DNA from: CG2-30-36-16 sp964372115
Lineage (GTDB): Bacteria > Bacteroidota > Ignavibacteria > Ignavibacteriales > Ignavibacteriaceae
Assembly: GCA_964372115.1 (NCBI GenBank)
Contig: CAYJPN010000032.1
Span: forward strand, 1-60,422
Reading direction: 5' to 3'
Length of the DNA stretch: 60,422 bases
The notes beneath the pieces are model-generated. The model made no database searches, was not told where the DNA came from, and saw only the letters and a list, made by a program, of their open reading frames with translations. Below are positions 1 through 7,942 of the stretch, piece after piece. How positions within the stretch are numbered: the stretch's first letter is position 1; each line of letters begins with the position of its first letter. The translations under genes were made by a program, and so were the position numbers.

Positions 1-53
1 CCGTTCCGCGATACACCCGGGGTAACCATTTACACAATCATTTTTACACTACC
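1..53. repeat. Left copy of a 53-bp inverted repeat shared by both window ends
   Basis: Bases 1-53 are an exact reverse complement of 60369-60421, and the match stops abruptly at base 54. Read outward from the unique DNA, the repeat begins GGTAGTGTAAAAATG and continues ATTGTGTAAATGG. That style resembles the tips of IS256/Mutator-type insertion sequences, but this is an inference because no transposase is visible. The simplest explanation is that assembly stopped a short distance inside a repeated element present on both sides in opposite orientation. Confidence 0.85.
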
Positions 54-225
54 TCCGTTTAACAGTAAGAGAGATTACAACATTATTTTTGATGACAAGG
101 AAATTCAAACGCAACGCGTGGCATTTGAAGATACCTGGTCATTAAAAAGTATTCAGGATTCGCTTACAGAACTGCATACTCTTAAAACAGACCACCTTTA
201 TTTTATAAGCAATAATGTTTCTTGA
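1..225 (+). CDS. C-terminal fragment of an unrecognised protein
   Basis: Frame 1 is open from the window edge to a TGA at 223-225, giving 74 codons without a start. The first 17 or so codons lie inside the 53-bp terminal repeat. The rest (DYNIIFDDKEIQTQRVAFED and onward, ending SNNVS) reads like ordinary soluble protein sequence. If the repeat is an insertion-sequence tip, the element has cut this host gene and the reading frame through the tip is fortuitous. I do not recognise the family. It is on the opposite strand to the next block of genes and is followed by 184 bp with no gene. Confidence 0.4.
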   Translation, partial: PFRDTPGVTIYTIIFTLPPFNSKRDYNIIFDDKEIQTQRVAFEDTWSLKSIQDSLTELHTLKTDHLYFISNNVS

Positions 226-409
226 ATACCATAAGATGAGTTTTTCTTCATTATAATTTCCCGTTATAAATAACAATTGGATTAATAAACTTGCGCTATT
301 GAAATAAAAAAAATTATTCGCGCTTGATAAAATGTGGATTGTGGCTAATTGGGCCTGTTTAGTTTTTCTTTGCTAATTGAGTATAATTTTAGATACCTCG
401 GATCGTAAG

Positions 410-811
410 TCACTCCATCAACTCTTTTTTATTGAGAGATTTCAATACCGGCTTCTCAATAATATTATATTTGATTTTCTGTTGGTCATTTAATTGATCT
501 TCAATTTCTTCAAGTAAATCTTCAATTTTATCTTCACGGTTGTCGCGCCCTCTTTTTACTCCAATTTTTTCAAAGAATCCCGGTTCATCCCCGCTCTTGA
601 ATCTTACTTTTAAAGCCGCTATTATTTTTTTATCCTCTTCAAGAATCTCTTTTATTTGTCCAACCTTTGCGTTGATTGTTTTGTATTGATCCGCGTTGAG
701 CGTTAAATGTTCTTTTACTTTATCCATCTCTAAAAGTGATATTTGATCCTGAGCAGTTATTTTACTGACAAAAATTAAACCAAGTAGCATTACTAAAAAT
801 TTTATTTTCAT
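410..811 (-). CDS. Small exported helical protein of unknown function
   Basis: This 133-aa protein has a signal peptide (about residues 1-20, ending KITAQ) followed by charged, heptad-like helices rich in Lys and Glu. Examples are the stretches around EILEEDKKIIAALK and EDKIEDLLEEIEDQL. The shape recalls small periplasmic Spy/CpxP-type helical proteins, but I see no diagnostic LTxxQ repeat (only LTLNADQYK), so no name is given. The start has a good ribosome-binding site (AAGGATAT). It is the last gene of the minus-strand block and lies directly downstream of a broken membrane protein gene. Cellular location periplasm is inferred from the signal peptide. Confidence 0.7.
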   Translation of the reverse strand: MKIKFLVMLLGLIFVSKITAQDQISLLEMDKVKEHLTLNADQYKTINAKVGQIKEILEEDKKIIAALKVRFKSGDEPGFFEKIGVKRGRDNREDKIEDLLEEIEDQLNDQQKIKYNIIEKPVLKSLNKKELME

Positions 812-845
812 TGCATATCCTTAAATGTATTGATTGATATTCGTT

Positions 846-1231
846 TTATTTTTGAGCAACGGGTTTACCGGTTTTCCAGGCGATTAGTGTAATTGCTGCC
901 CAAATCACTGACCGGATGACCATTGCATTTACACTGTGCGAGGCAACAGCGCCGCCAGAAAGGTAGATTACTCCAACAATAAGCAATACGATAATATGCG
1001 CCGCAACAACCATTGTTGTGAGTCTTAGCGACCATCCGTAGTTTATCCATAGCACTACACCGGCAAAAGACCAACGAATCCCATGAGTACATTGTAAATG
1101 AGTAAAGGAGTAAGCACAACATACTAAGGTTGAGTAATTCCCAACAGTACTTGAGTACCTTCTACGATAGTGAGAAGACTGAAAACAACAGCAATGCCTG
1201 CCGCTATTTTTTTATAGATGGTTTTATTCAT
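846..1231 (-). pseudogene. Broken gene for a small four-helix membrane protein
   Basis: On the minus strand a start at 1231 (MNKTIYKKIAAGIAVVFSLL) reads a first hydrophobic helix up to GITQP. It then meets TAG and continues in the same frame as YVVLTPLLIYNVLMGFVGL. At about 1062-1068, one missing T in a T run shifts the frame, and the protein resumes as GVVLWINYGWSLRL and runs to GKPVAQK. Joined, the parts give about 128 residues with four likely membrane helices. Two independent lesions point to a true pseudogene, although a homopolymer sequencing error could explain the frameshift. Function unknown. It lies in the same orientation between the ABC operon and the 133-aa exported protein. Confidence 0.7.
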
Positions 1232-1385
1232 TGTAATACCTTTCATGTCTATTATCGTAATTATGTTTCTCTATTTTGTAATGTAACTTTTTAGTTTTGA
1301 GCCATGATATTTGAGATGATTTTCCAAACAAACTTTTTTATTACGGCTTTCCTGTATGCTGTTCTCTTAATGGAATACTCATTTT

Positions 1386-2669
1386 TCAAAAAAACACTCT
1401 CATCCAAAGTTCCATGCGTTGCTGAACCTGCTTTCCACCATACTCGGTACTTCTGTCGCCGCCAAACATTGTTGTCCAAAAAATAAATTCAGTATTTGTA
1501 ACTGGTTTATAACTCAATTGAAATGAAAGGAGAAAACTGTTATCAGTCAGATTGTAAATTGTGTAAAGCGATGGGGTAAAGTAGAGCCAATCAAACGGTT
1601 CGGGATGCGAAAGTTTTATGTATAAATAATCACGCATTAATGTTTGCCCTTTGAAGTATGTTTGACTGACGCCAAGTGTTTGTTGTTTGACAATAGGATT
1701 TATACTCTCTGCACCGTTGTTCAAAAACTGACTGTACTGATAATATTCATCTTGAGTAAGTCCTGTTCCGTTATGATAATATTCTGCAATAATTGTTGTA
1801 TTAGATGCATCGAGAAAGCGTAGCCCAAAAAGATAAGAATACCTATCAACGCGATTGTTGGCAAGTGCATTATCTTTAATTGTAAACTTTTCAACATTCT
1901 GGTTGAAACTAAATTCGCCGTGAATTTCAATGTTATCTTGAATGTTACGCGCAAAATCGAAACCAAACCTTTTTGGTTTTATTTCACTAAAATAGGCAAG
2001 CAAGTCAATGTCAGTATCCCAGAGTAGGAGAGAGGACTTCATAGCAATATCTGTATTATTAAATTCTCCGAATGAAGCACCTGCAATATCTGACGTTGGG
2101 ATCAATACAGCTAAGAAGGAAAAGCTTTGCACAGCTTCTGACGAAAAACTTTTTATATACTCAAAGTTGGCTGAAAGCAAACCCGCTTTTGCAAGCTCTG
2201 GATTTTCCGGGTCTTTCACCGGATTTACAAATCCAATCGGATTGAATGCGTAACCTTTGCCCCAACTGTAAACCCGTTTACCAGCTTGCAAATTTGTATT
2301 GAATGAAGGATTAAAACTCGCGTATGCTTCGAATAAATCAAATCTTGAATTGGTGTCACTGTAATATGTTGCGTGTGTTTTTAGAAAAAATCCCAAATCA
2401 CTTGTACGGTATTCGGCGTTCAGATATGGCTCCAATCTGTATTGAGAAAGCAACGATGACGAAGTCGGATTCTTGAAGAATTGGAGCTTATATTGTGTTG
2501 AGTTTTTATCCATATTGAACAGTGAGTATTTTAAATCAAGATTACCGTTCCATTCAAGTTTTTTTTCTTGTTCCTCTTCTGAAATTGGCAAGTTCTCTTT
2601 TTCTTGTCCAAATACAAAAGCTGATGATGCGAACATCAAAACGAAGATAAACCACTGTGGAAATTTCAT
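1386..2669 (-). CDS. Outer-membrane beta-barrel protein of the LolD/FtsX-like operon
   Basis: The 427-aa product has a signal peptide ending FVFGQ, then a mature chain with alternating aromatic/polar strands throughout, and it ends in RVFF. A terminal phenylalanine after alternating hydrophobics is the usual signal for outer-membrane barrel insertion. The plan resembles DUF1302-type porin-like barrels encoded beside lipoprotein-sorting proteins, but I cannot confirm the family by eye. Its start overlaps the stop of the LolA-like gene by 4 bp (ATGA), so the two are translationally coupled. It is the fourth and last intact gene of the operon and probably supplies the outer-membrane end of that pathway. 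The substrate is unknown. Confidence 0.75.
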   Translation of the reverse strand: MKFPQWFIFVLMFASSAFVFGQEKENLPISEEEQEKKLEWNGNLDLKYSLFNMDKNSTQYKLQFFKNPTSSSLLSQYRLEPYLNAEYRTSDLGFFLKTHATYYSDTNSRFDLFEAYASFNPSFNTNLQAGKRVYSWGKGYAFNPIGFVNPVKDPENPELAKAGLLSANFEYIKSFSSEAVQSFSFLAVLIPTSDIAGASFGEFNNTDIAMKSSLLLWDTDIDLLAYFSEIKPKRFGFDFARNIQDNIEIHGEFSFNQNVEKFTIKDNALANNRVDRYSYLFGLRFLDASNTTIIAEYYHNGTGLTQDEYYQYSQFLNNGAESINPIVKQQTLGVSQTYFKGQTLMRDYLYIKLSHPEPFDWLYFTPSLYTIYNLTDNSFLLSFQLSYKPVTNTEFIFWTTMFGGDRSTEYGGKQVQQRMELWMRVFF

Positions 2670-3397
2670 CTCTTCAAATCCCCTAATCGCCCCATGTAGT
2701 TTTGAGTAAATACCTCATCCGGAAATTGGCGTTTTTTGATGGTTTGATAAATCATCAACGAGCGATAGCCTTTGTATAAAGGACTGTACGTTTCAATTAA
2801 CGAAGGTCGTATTATTCCGCCTCCGAAATTTTTATCATCCTTAAATTCCAGTGTTTTGATCAACATACCGCTGGCTGAATATGCTTCAACTTTGCGGAGT
2901 ATCTTTTTGTCCTTGGTAATCCACATTTTAAGTTTATCATATGCAACCGTTTTATTCTTTGCTTTTAAGTCGAGGATATACTCCGTGTCTGTTCCTTCTG
3001 AATATGTTGCATCATACTCAGTCGTATATTCTAACTGCATAATATCAGCATTATTAAAAACACCCCCAACAACAGATTGCAGACTTGTAATGCGAATAGG
3101 TTTATTTGCACTTGGAATATAAAGCCACATATTTACTCCAAGCCGTAATGTTGAACGCCCTTTTTCGCTTGCCGGTGAAATGTAGAGCATTGCAATTTTG
3201 TCTTTGCCCTTTTTCACGGTGAAGAATGTAAACTCTTTTTTAGAACCATCCGATTCTTCATTGATCAGTTTTCTAATTGACTCGTATGATTCCGGCATAA
3301 GGTTATCATCAACTTCCTTTAATAGTTTGTTGGCGTCCTGTGCTGAAACATTTAACATTAATAAAATGGCAATAATAATCATTGATAATATTTTCAT
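2666..3397 (-). CDS. LolA-like outer-membrane lipoprotein-sorting protein
   Basis: The protein is 243 aa with a cleavable signal peptide ending NVSAQ and no lipobox. The body matches the LolA-like family often annotated as outer membrane lipoprotein-sorting protein (PF17131 type). Typical features are repeated strands with hydrophobic patches around RLGVNMWLYIPSANKPIRIT, then LKMWITKDKKILRKVEAY and a C-terminal PDEVFTQNYMGRL. Family members are periplasmic half-barrels that carry a lipid-like ligand. Its position between an FtsX-type permease and an outer-membrane barrel fits a shuttle role. It overlaps the barrel gene by 4 bp and follows the permease by about 90 bp that contain a short tandem repeat. 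Confidence 0.8.
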   Translation of the reverse strand: MKILSMIIIAILLMLNVSAQDANKLLKEVDDNLMPESYESIRKLINEESDGSKKEFTFFTVKKGKDKIAMLYISPASEKGRSTLRLGVNMWLYIPSANKPIRITSLQSVVGGVFNNADIMQLEYTTEYDATYSEGTDTEYILDLKAKNKTVAYDKLKMWITKDKKILRKVEAYSASGMLIKTLEFKDDKNFGGGIIRPSLIETYSPLYKGYRSLMIYQTIKKRQFPDEVFTQNYMGRLGDLKR

Positions 3398-3453
3398 AAC
3401 CTACTCATTTTTTTATTCGAGCAAACAGCTCATAATTAATAATTTATTATTTT

Positions 3454-3481
3454 TTCTAACTTCTAACTTCTAACTTCTAAC
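3454..3481. repeat. Heptamer tandem repeat (TTCTAAC)x4
   Basis: Four perfect copies of TTCTAAC sit in the gap between the permease and the LolA-like gene. The repeat lies within the transcribed leader of the LolA-like gene, so copy-number change could alter spacing there. No coding function is seen. Confidence 0.9.
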
Positions 3482-3485
3482 ATTC

Positions 3486-4718
3486 CTAATTATGTCCCAA
3501 AGCATCCACCGGTTCCATCTTGGAAGCTTTATACGCCGGTTGGAATCCTGCAAAAAGTGAGACGATCATAACGATAACCGCAACAACTATAACTTCACTT
3601 ACAGGGATACTCGGCGCAAGCGACACGTTCATTGTTCCGAATGTGAAATCAATCTTTGTCATATTCATAATCAATAATGCCCCAAGTCCAATTATTATTC
3701 CCGCCATCGTGCTTAACAAGCCCATAGCAAATCCTTCAATAAGAAAAAGAGAAAGAATACGACGTGGCGGTGTTCCTATTGCGGCAATAGTTCCTATTTC
3801 ACTAATACGTTCATAAACTGACATCGTCATAATGTTGAGAATGCTGACAAGTACAATTGAAATTAAAATGAATTTTACTACTATAATTAGTAAGTCAACT
3901 ATTCGCGCAATGCTGGCGAACGGGGATAGCTGTTCCCATGTATGAACTTCGGTTTGTGATTTCGGCGCGCTTACCGATTTCTTTAACTGTGTGAATACTT
4001 TATTAAGCTGGTCATATTGTTGCAGATGAATTGCAATTTCAACTATCTCGGGCTTATCTTCACGAAGGAGCAATTGTGCATCTTCGATGTGCATATATCC
4101 ATCTTTGCCGGATGGGCCGAAAACATTTTCTGTCATTGCAGCAATAAGTAATGTTATTGCATTAACAGAACCGTCTTTGTTGGTGGCAACTAAAACAATT
4201 TCGTCACCAAGCTTTAACGAAAGTCCTTTCATTAAATTTTCCGGCACTAAGATTTCTCCCGGCTTAATAAACTGATCGGGATCGGTGATCTTACCTTTAA
4301 TTCGTTTAACAAATTCCGTTACTGTACGGTTTTCCATTTTGGGATAGACGGCACTCATACGGATGTTAGATGTTTGAGCATAATTACTAATCATTGCGCC
4401 AAACTTTATACGCGGACTGTAGGCGGCAACTTCGGCAATATTGTTTAACGTTTTTTCAACATTAGCTAACTCCGTTCCGGAAAGTGTAAGATTTAACGGT
4501 AAATTATCAATAGATTCAACATATCCTTTTCTGTGGATTTGTAAATCACCCATTGCCGTGTTAGTTAATATTCCTACCATTTGCGATTTAAAAGAAATTG
4601 CTAAACCGCCAAATACAATAACGAGAACTACACCGAAGGTAATTAGCGATGAAGTAAGTATTGTTCGTCTTTTATTTCTGAACAAATTCCGGAAAGCAAT
4701 CATTATTAGATTTTTCAT
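3486..4718 (-). CDS. FtsX/MacB-type ABC transporter permease
   Basis: The 410-aa protein has an N-terminal membrane helix (about 19-42), a large periplasmic domain (about 43-265, MacB-PCD-like), and a C-terminal FtsX domain with three helices (about 270-400). It ends in the family-typical PAYKASKMEPVDAL. This is the LolC/LolE/MacB architecture: such permeases couple cytoplasmic ATP hydrolysis to movement of substrates at the periplasmic face rather than transport across the membrane. The gene overlaps the upstream ATPase by 4 bp, so the two are surely partners. Only one permease gene is present, so a homodimer is expected. Whether the substrate is a lipoprotein, lipid or small molecule cannot be told. 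Confidence 0.88.
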   Translation of the reverse strand: MKNLIMIAFRNLFRNKRRTILTSSLITFGVVLVIVFGGLAISFKSQMVGILTNTAMGDLQIHRKGYVESIDNLPLNLTLSGTELANVEKTLNNIAEVAAYSPRIKFGAMISNYAQTSNIRMSAVYPKMENRTVTEFVKRIKGKITDPDQFIKPGEILVPENLMKGLSLKLGDEIVLVATNKDGSVNAITLLIAAMTENVFGPSGKDGYMHIEDAQLLLREDKPEIVEIAIHLQQYDQLNKVFTQLKKSVSAPKSQTEVHTWEQLSPFASIARIVDLLIIVVKFILISIVLVSILNIMTMSVYERISEIGTIAAIGTPPRRILSLFLIEGFAMGLLSTMAGIIIGLGALLIMNMTKIDFTFGTMNVSLAPSIPVSEVIVVAVIVMIVSLFAGFQPAYKASKMEPVDALGHN

Positions 4719-5416
4719 TTCTTATTCTCCTTTTTGATTTCCGAACTAACAATAGCTCCATCTTCTAGTGTATAAACTACTTCGGCTTCTCCAACAATTT
4801 TCGGATCGTGCGTTGAAAAGATAAATGTTGTTCCAAATTCATTAGTCATCTCATGCATAATATTGATAACCTTGAAAGCAGTAGTATGATCGAGATTAGC
4901 AGTTGGCTCATCTGCAAGAACGATTTGAGGATTTGTAACTAATGCGCGAGCAACAGCCACACGCTGCTTCTGACCACCGGAAATTTGATTCGGATATTTT
5001 TTCTTTTGATCGGTCATTCCAACTTTTTCCAACAACCGCGAAACACGGTCATTACGTTCTTTTGACGGAAGATGGTCAAGCATTAGCAATGGATACTCTA
5101 CGTTTTCATATACGGTTAAAACCGGGATTAAATTGAAATTCTGGAACACGAATCCTATCGTTTTACCTCTAAAAGCTGCACTCTCGGTACGATCGAACAT
5201 TCCAACATTCACATTGTTTACAAACACTTCCCCTTCTGTAGGTTTATCCAAACATCCGATAAGATTCAACAACGTTGATTTACCGCTGCCCGACGGACCG
5301 ATAAAAGAGACAAATGATTTTTTCTGAATTTTAAGATTGATCCTATTAAGCGCTTGAACGGGAATTTCTCCCGTCTGATACACTTTTGTTACGTTTTCTA
5401 ATTGAATTAAATTCAT
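4715..5416 (-). CDS. LolD/MacB-type ABC transporter ATPase
   Basis: The 233-aa cytoplasmic ATPase has every expected motif: Walker A GPSGSGKST (about 40-48), Q-loop in VFQNFNLIPVLTVYENVEYP, signature SGGQKQR (146-152), Walker B IVLADEPTANLD (165-176) and switch His in STHD (203). The sequence after the Q-loop is typical of the LolD/MacB/FtsE group that works with FtsX-type permeases. It is the first gene of a four-gene minus-strand operon. A decayed IS4-family element ends only 29 bp upstream of the start codon, so the original promoter was probably displaced. Confidence 0.92.
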   Translation of the reverse strand: MNLIQLENVTKVYQTGEIPVQALNRINLKIQKKSFVSFIGPSGSGKSTLLNLIGCLDKPTEGEVFVNNVNVGMFDRTESAAFRGKTIGFVFQNFNLIPVLTVYENVEYPLLMLDHLPSKERNDRVSRLLEKVGMTDQKKKYPNQISGGQKQRVAVARALVTNPQIVLADEPTANLDHTTAFKVINIMHEMTNEFGTTFIFSTHDPKIVGEAEVVYTLEDGAIVSSEIKKENKK

Positions 5417-5445
5417 TGATTACCTTTTATGTAAATTAATAATAA

Positions 5446-6766
5446 CACTACTGTCCAAGATACGAATACGTTATCGTCTATAACCATTTGTTATATAAAG
5501 TATTATAAAGAAAAATAGTCATGATCGATCTGAAATAAAAATTACTAATTTTCGCTCCGTTTGATAAACTAACCAGGAGCGTATATGAATTTAGGACAAA
5601 CAATATTCAGTCAATTGATGGAACATTTACCTCAACATAAATTTCGTCAATGTGTAGAACGATATAAAGGTAATTATAAATAAAATCTTTTAGTTGTTGG
5701 GATCAATTTCTTTGTATGAGTTTTGCACAACTTACCTATCCTCATTCTCTTAGAGATATTACAACTTGTTTAAGCGCAATGCAAGGAAAACTCTATCATA
5801 TGGGAATCAAAAGTAAAGTATCAAAAAGTACCTTAACATATGCAAACGAAAAAAGAGATTGGCGAATCTATGCTGAGTTTGCCCAAATACTCATTGCTCA
5901 AGCAAGAGAATTATATCGTAGCGAAGACTTTGAGAAAGAACTCGATGAAACTATTTATGCTCTAGACTCAACGACAATAGATTTATGCCTATCTTTATTT
6001 TCCTGGGCTAAATTCGGAAAGCATAAAGGAGGTATAACACTTCATACATTGTTAGATGTGCAAACAAGCATTCCAACCTTTATTTATATTACTCCGGCGA
6101 AGGTTCACGATGTCAATATTCTTGATATTCTTATCCCTGAAGTTGGCGCTTTATATATAATGGATAGAGCTTAAGTTGATTTTGCTCGCCTATATTCATT
6201 GCATTTATACAATTCATTTTTTGTTACTCGTGCCAAATCCAATTTCAAATTTAACAGGATTTATTCACAGTCTGTTGATAGAAACACCGGTGTAATTTGC
6301 GATCAAACCATTACCCTTACTGGATTCTATCAATCAAAAGATTATCATGTCAAACTTCGGCGAATTAAATTTTACGATGAACAAACAATTAAACGTTTTG
6401 TCTTTCTAACAAATAATTTTCAGTTGAAGACTTTATTGATTGCTAAAATTTTCAAAGAACGATGGCAAGTTGAATTATTTTTTAAATGGATAAAACAGCA
6501 TTTAAGAATTAAATCTTTTTACGGTACAACTCCGAACGCTGTTAAAACTCAAATATGGATCGTGGTTAGTGTATATTTACTTGTTGCCATTGTAAAAAAG
6601 AGACTAAATATAAATCGGTCTCTCTACACTATTCTACAGATTTTAAGTATTTCAATTTTTGAAAAAATCCCTATTTTACAGCTTATAAACGATGTTGATT
6701 ACGAACCTAAGAACTATGATTCCTCTAACCAATTGAATTTATTCGACTTATAATTGGACAGTAGTG
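5446..6766 (+). mobile_element. Decayed IS4-family insertion sequence
   Basis: The element is bounded by perfect 13-bp inverted repeats, CACTACTGTCCAA at 5446-5458 and TTGGACAGTAGTG at 6754-6766, giving about 1321 bp. It carries one IS4-type DDE transposase gene with two disabling lesions. No direct target duplication is evident (flanks TTAATAATAA versus ATTTCGTATC), so the flanks have changed since insertion or the original site is lost. The left end lies just upstream of the ABC operon. Confidence 0.88.
5585..6753 (+). pseudogene. IS4-family DDE transposase, frameshifted and interrupted
   Basis: The reading starts at ATG 5585 behind an AGGAG site with MNLGQTIFSQLMEHLPQHKF, the usual N-terminus of IS4-group transposases with a DUF4372 domain. 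At about 5681 one base is missing (GNYK then TAA). The frame resumes in SFSCWDQFLCMSFAQLTYPH. A TAA at 6172-6174 replaces the residue after IMDRA (normally a Tyr before VDFARLY). The last part carries KERWQVELFFKWIKQHL and ends NQLNLFDL. The DDE residues are recognisable: Asp in YALDSTTID, Asp in IMDRA and Glu in RWQVELFF. With a frameshift and a nonsense codon the enzyme cannot be made intact. Confidence 0.9.
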
Positions 6767-7010
6767 ATTTCGTATCAAAAAAAAAGTGTTTCTATAATAT
6801 TGCCATGTATACGTCAATCCAAGGGCTATAGTAAACAGAAAAAAACTTTGACAGCCCTCTCTCAGCAGTTGGTGCATTGTGTACGCTACTGAATATAACA
6901 TCACCATAAAATACAGCAACACTTCATCCAACATCACCAAAAACAAACATGCGCTGGTTTCCGCTTCAACATCAATTGCAATGTTTCGTAATAAAATTCA
7001 GCATCTTTAA

Positions 7011-7187
7011 CTATTTTCTAATATATGCATTCAAACCAATTATAACTGGCTTCCCATCTATCATGCATTCCGTTGGCATGTTGCCGTGTGTAGTTGCAAC
7101 AACTAATGTTTTCCCCGAAGCGCTCGGCGTTGGTTTTTGCAACTCAATGGTGATGATAAGTTTACCGTCTTCAATTTTTACTTCCAT
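7011..7187 (-). CDS. 58-aa conserved-looking small protein
   Basis: A minus-strand reading of 58 codons starts at ATG 7187 behind a good ribosome-binding site (GGAGAATAAA) and ends at TAG 7011-7013. The protein begins MEVKIEDGKLIITIELQ, contains SASGKTLVVATTHGN and ends VIIGLNAYIRK. The alternating strand pattern suggests a compact beta-fold. I recall similar small proteins in mobile-element contexts but cannot name a family. It lies between the dead IS4 element and a repeat-rich gap, in what looks like a decayed island. Confidence 0.6.
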   Translation of the reverse strand: MEVKIEDGKLIITIELQKPTPSASGKTLVVATTHGNMPTECMIDGKPVIIGLNAYIRK

Positions 7188-7303
7188 TTTATTCTCCGCA
7201 ATAATTTTACAATTTTTATATTCAGAAAATTAATATTTAATTCTATACAATCAAGTCGCGCTCCTTTATGCGCTGCCTTTTTAATCCGTTAACTAATGAC
7301 TTC

Positions 7304-7331
7304 TTTTTAATTTTTAATTTTTAATTTTTAA
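7304..7331. repeat. Heptamer tandem repeat (TTTTTAA)x4
   Basis: Four perfect 7-bp units are followed by a partial unit. The unit length and copy number equal those of the TTCTAAC repeat at 3454-3481, although the sequence differs. It lies about 115 bp upstream of the 58-aa gene on its strand. Confidence 0.88.
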
Positions 7332-7504
7332 TTTATCATTGATCTATTGTACTCCTTCGGCTAATCGCACTCGTTATTATAACGCCCTCCCGCTCCGCTA
7401 CCGGGCTTATGAATGTAAAAATAAGTGCGCATCAGTTTTTTTGAATTCATTTTATAAACCGCACATATTTTTTTCTGAAACGCAGCAACCTAATTTCGTT
7501 CATT

Positions 7505-7751
7505 CTTCATTCCGCCCAGTCATCCCGCTGCACTCCGCTCAGCCATGGTTGCCGAGCTCAGTCTAAGCACACTTGTGGGGTATGTTTAATCACAGATAAA
7601 AATAACATACATCCACAAGCTGCGCCTTCGCTTCATTATTCTCATTTCGTTTTGTATTCTACCCCTCATTGAAGAAGTGTCCGCTCAGTCACGGTTTTTG
7701 CCTAAATATAAAGCTACTAAAACAAAAAATCCGTCTTCGTTCCTCAGTCAT
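7505..7751 (-). repeat. Cluster of degenerate repeats related to RTGACTGAGCGGA
   Basis: Reading the minus strand, related words occur at 7505-7523 (ATGACTGGGCGGAATGAAG), 7524-7546 (ATGGCTGAGCGGAGTGC at its 5' end), 7547-7564 (AGACTGAGCTCGGC), 7677-7692 (GTGACTGAGCGGACAC) and 7731-7751 (ATGACTGAGGAACGAAG). All point the same way and share the core CTGAGCGGA with one to three changes. Three are nearly end to end, then gaps of about 110 and 40 bp follow. Iteron-like protein binding sites are one possibility; a decayed dispersed repeat family is another. Confidence 0.5.
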
Positions 7752-7942
7752 ATTTTTTTCTATTGCCTAAATTAACTTAAATGTAAAAAGCCAAAAACCG
7801 CGCCTTCGCTTTTATAAAACAAATTATTTAATTCTAAGAAAAAATTATGAATATTTAAAATAATATTGTAAAACAATATCTAATACACTGTAAAAATTTT
7901 ATAGTATATGTATAAAGTCATTCAATTAAAGGAATAATTCGT

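Larger units (their letters stand above)
7188..7942. other. Gene-poor, repeat-rich stretch of the decayed island
   Basis: No convincing gene is seen over 755 bp on either strand. The stretch holds a heptamer tandem repeat (7304-7331), at least five degenerate copies of a roughly 13-bp motif (7505-7751) and two exact copies of GCGCCTTCGCTT (7622-7633, 7800-7811). GC-rich patches such as CCGCTCCGCT are set in AT-rich sequence. A 75-codon open frame at 7339-7566 has no ribosome-binding site or protein-like composition and is not accepted. This could be a regulatory or replication/transfer region of a former mobile element, or simply decayed DNA. Confidence 0.6.

Noticed and set aside
865..1122. 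85-codon minus-strand frame overlapping the broken membrane protein gene
   Set aside because: It is the shifted frame of the same gene, rich in Cys and Tyr, and arises from the frameshift.
3454..3481. Possible CRISPR-like repeats
   Set aside because: The unit is 7 bp with no spacers, so it is a simple tandem repeat. No cas genes are present, and no array is seen anywhere in the window.
5440..6776. Target-site duplication of the IS4 element
   Set aside because: The 8-12 bases outside the two inverted repeats do not match.
7339..7566. 75-codon open frame in the island gap
   Set aside because: It has no ribosome-binding site, the composition follows the GC-rich patches rather than codon use, and there is no recognisable domain. 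It also overlaps the degenerate repeats.
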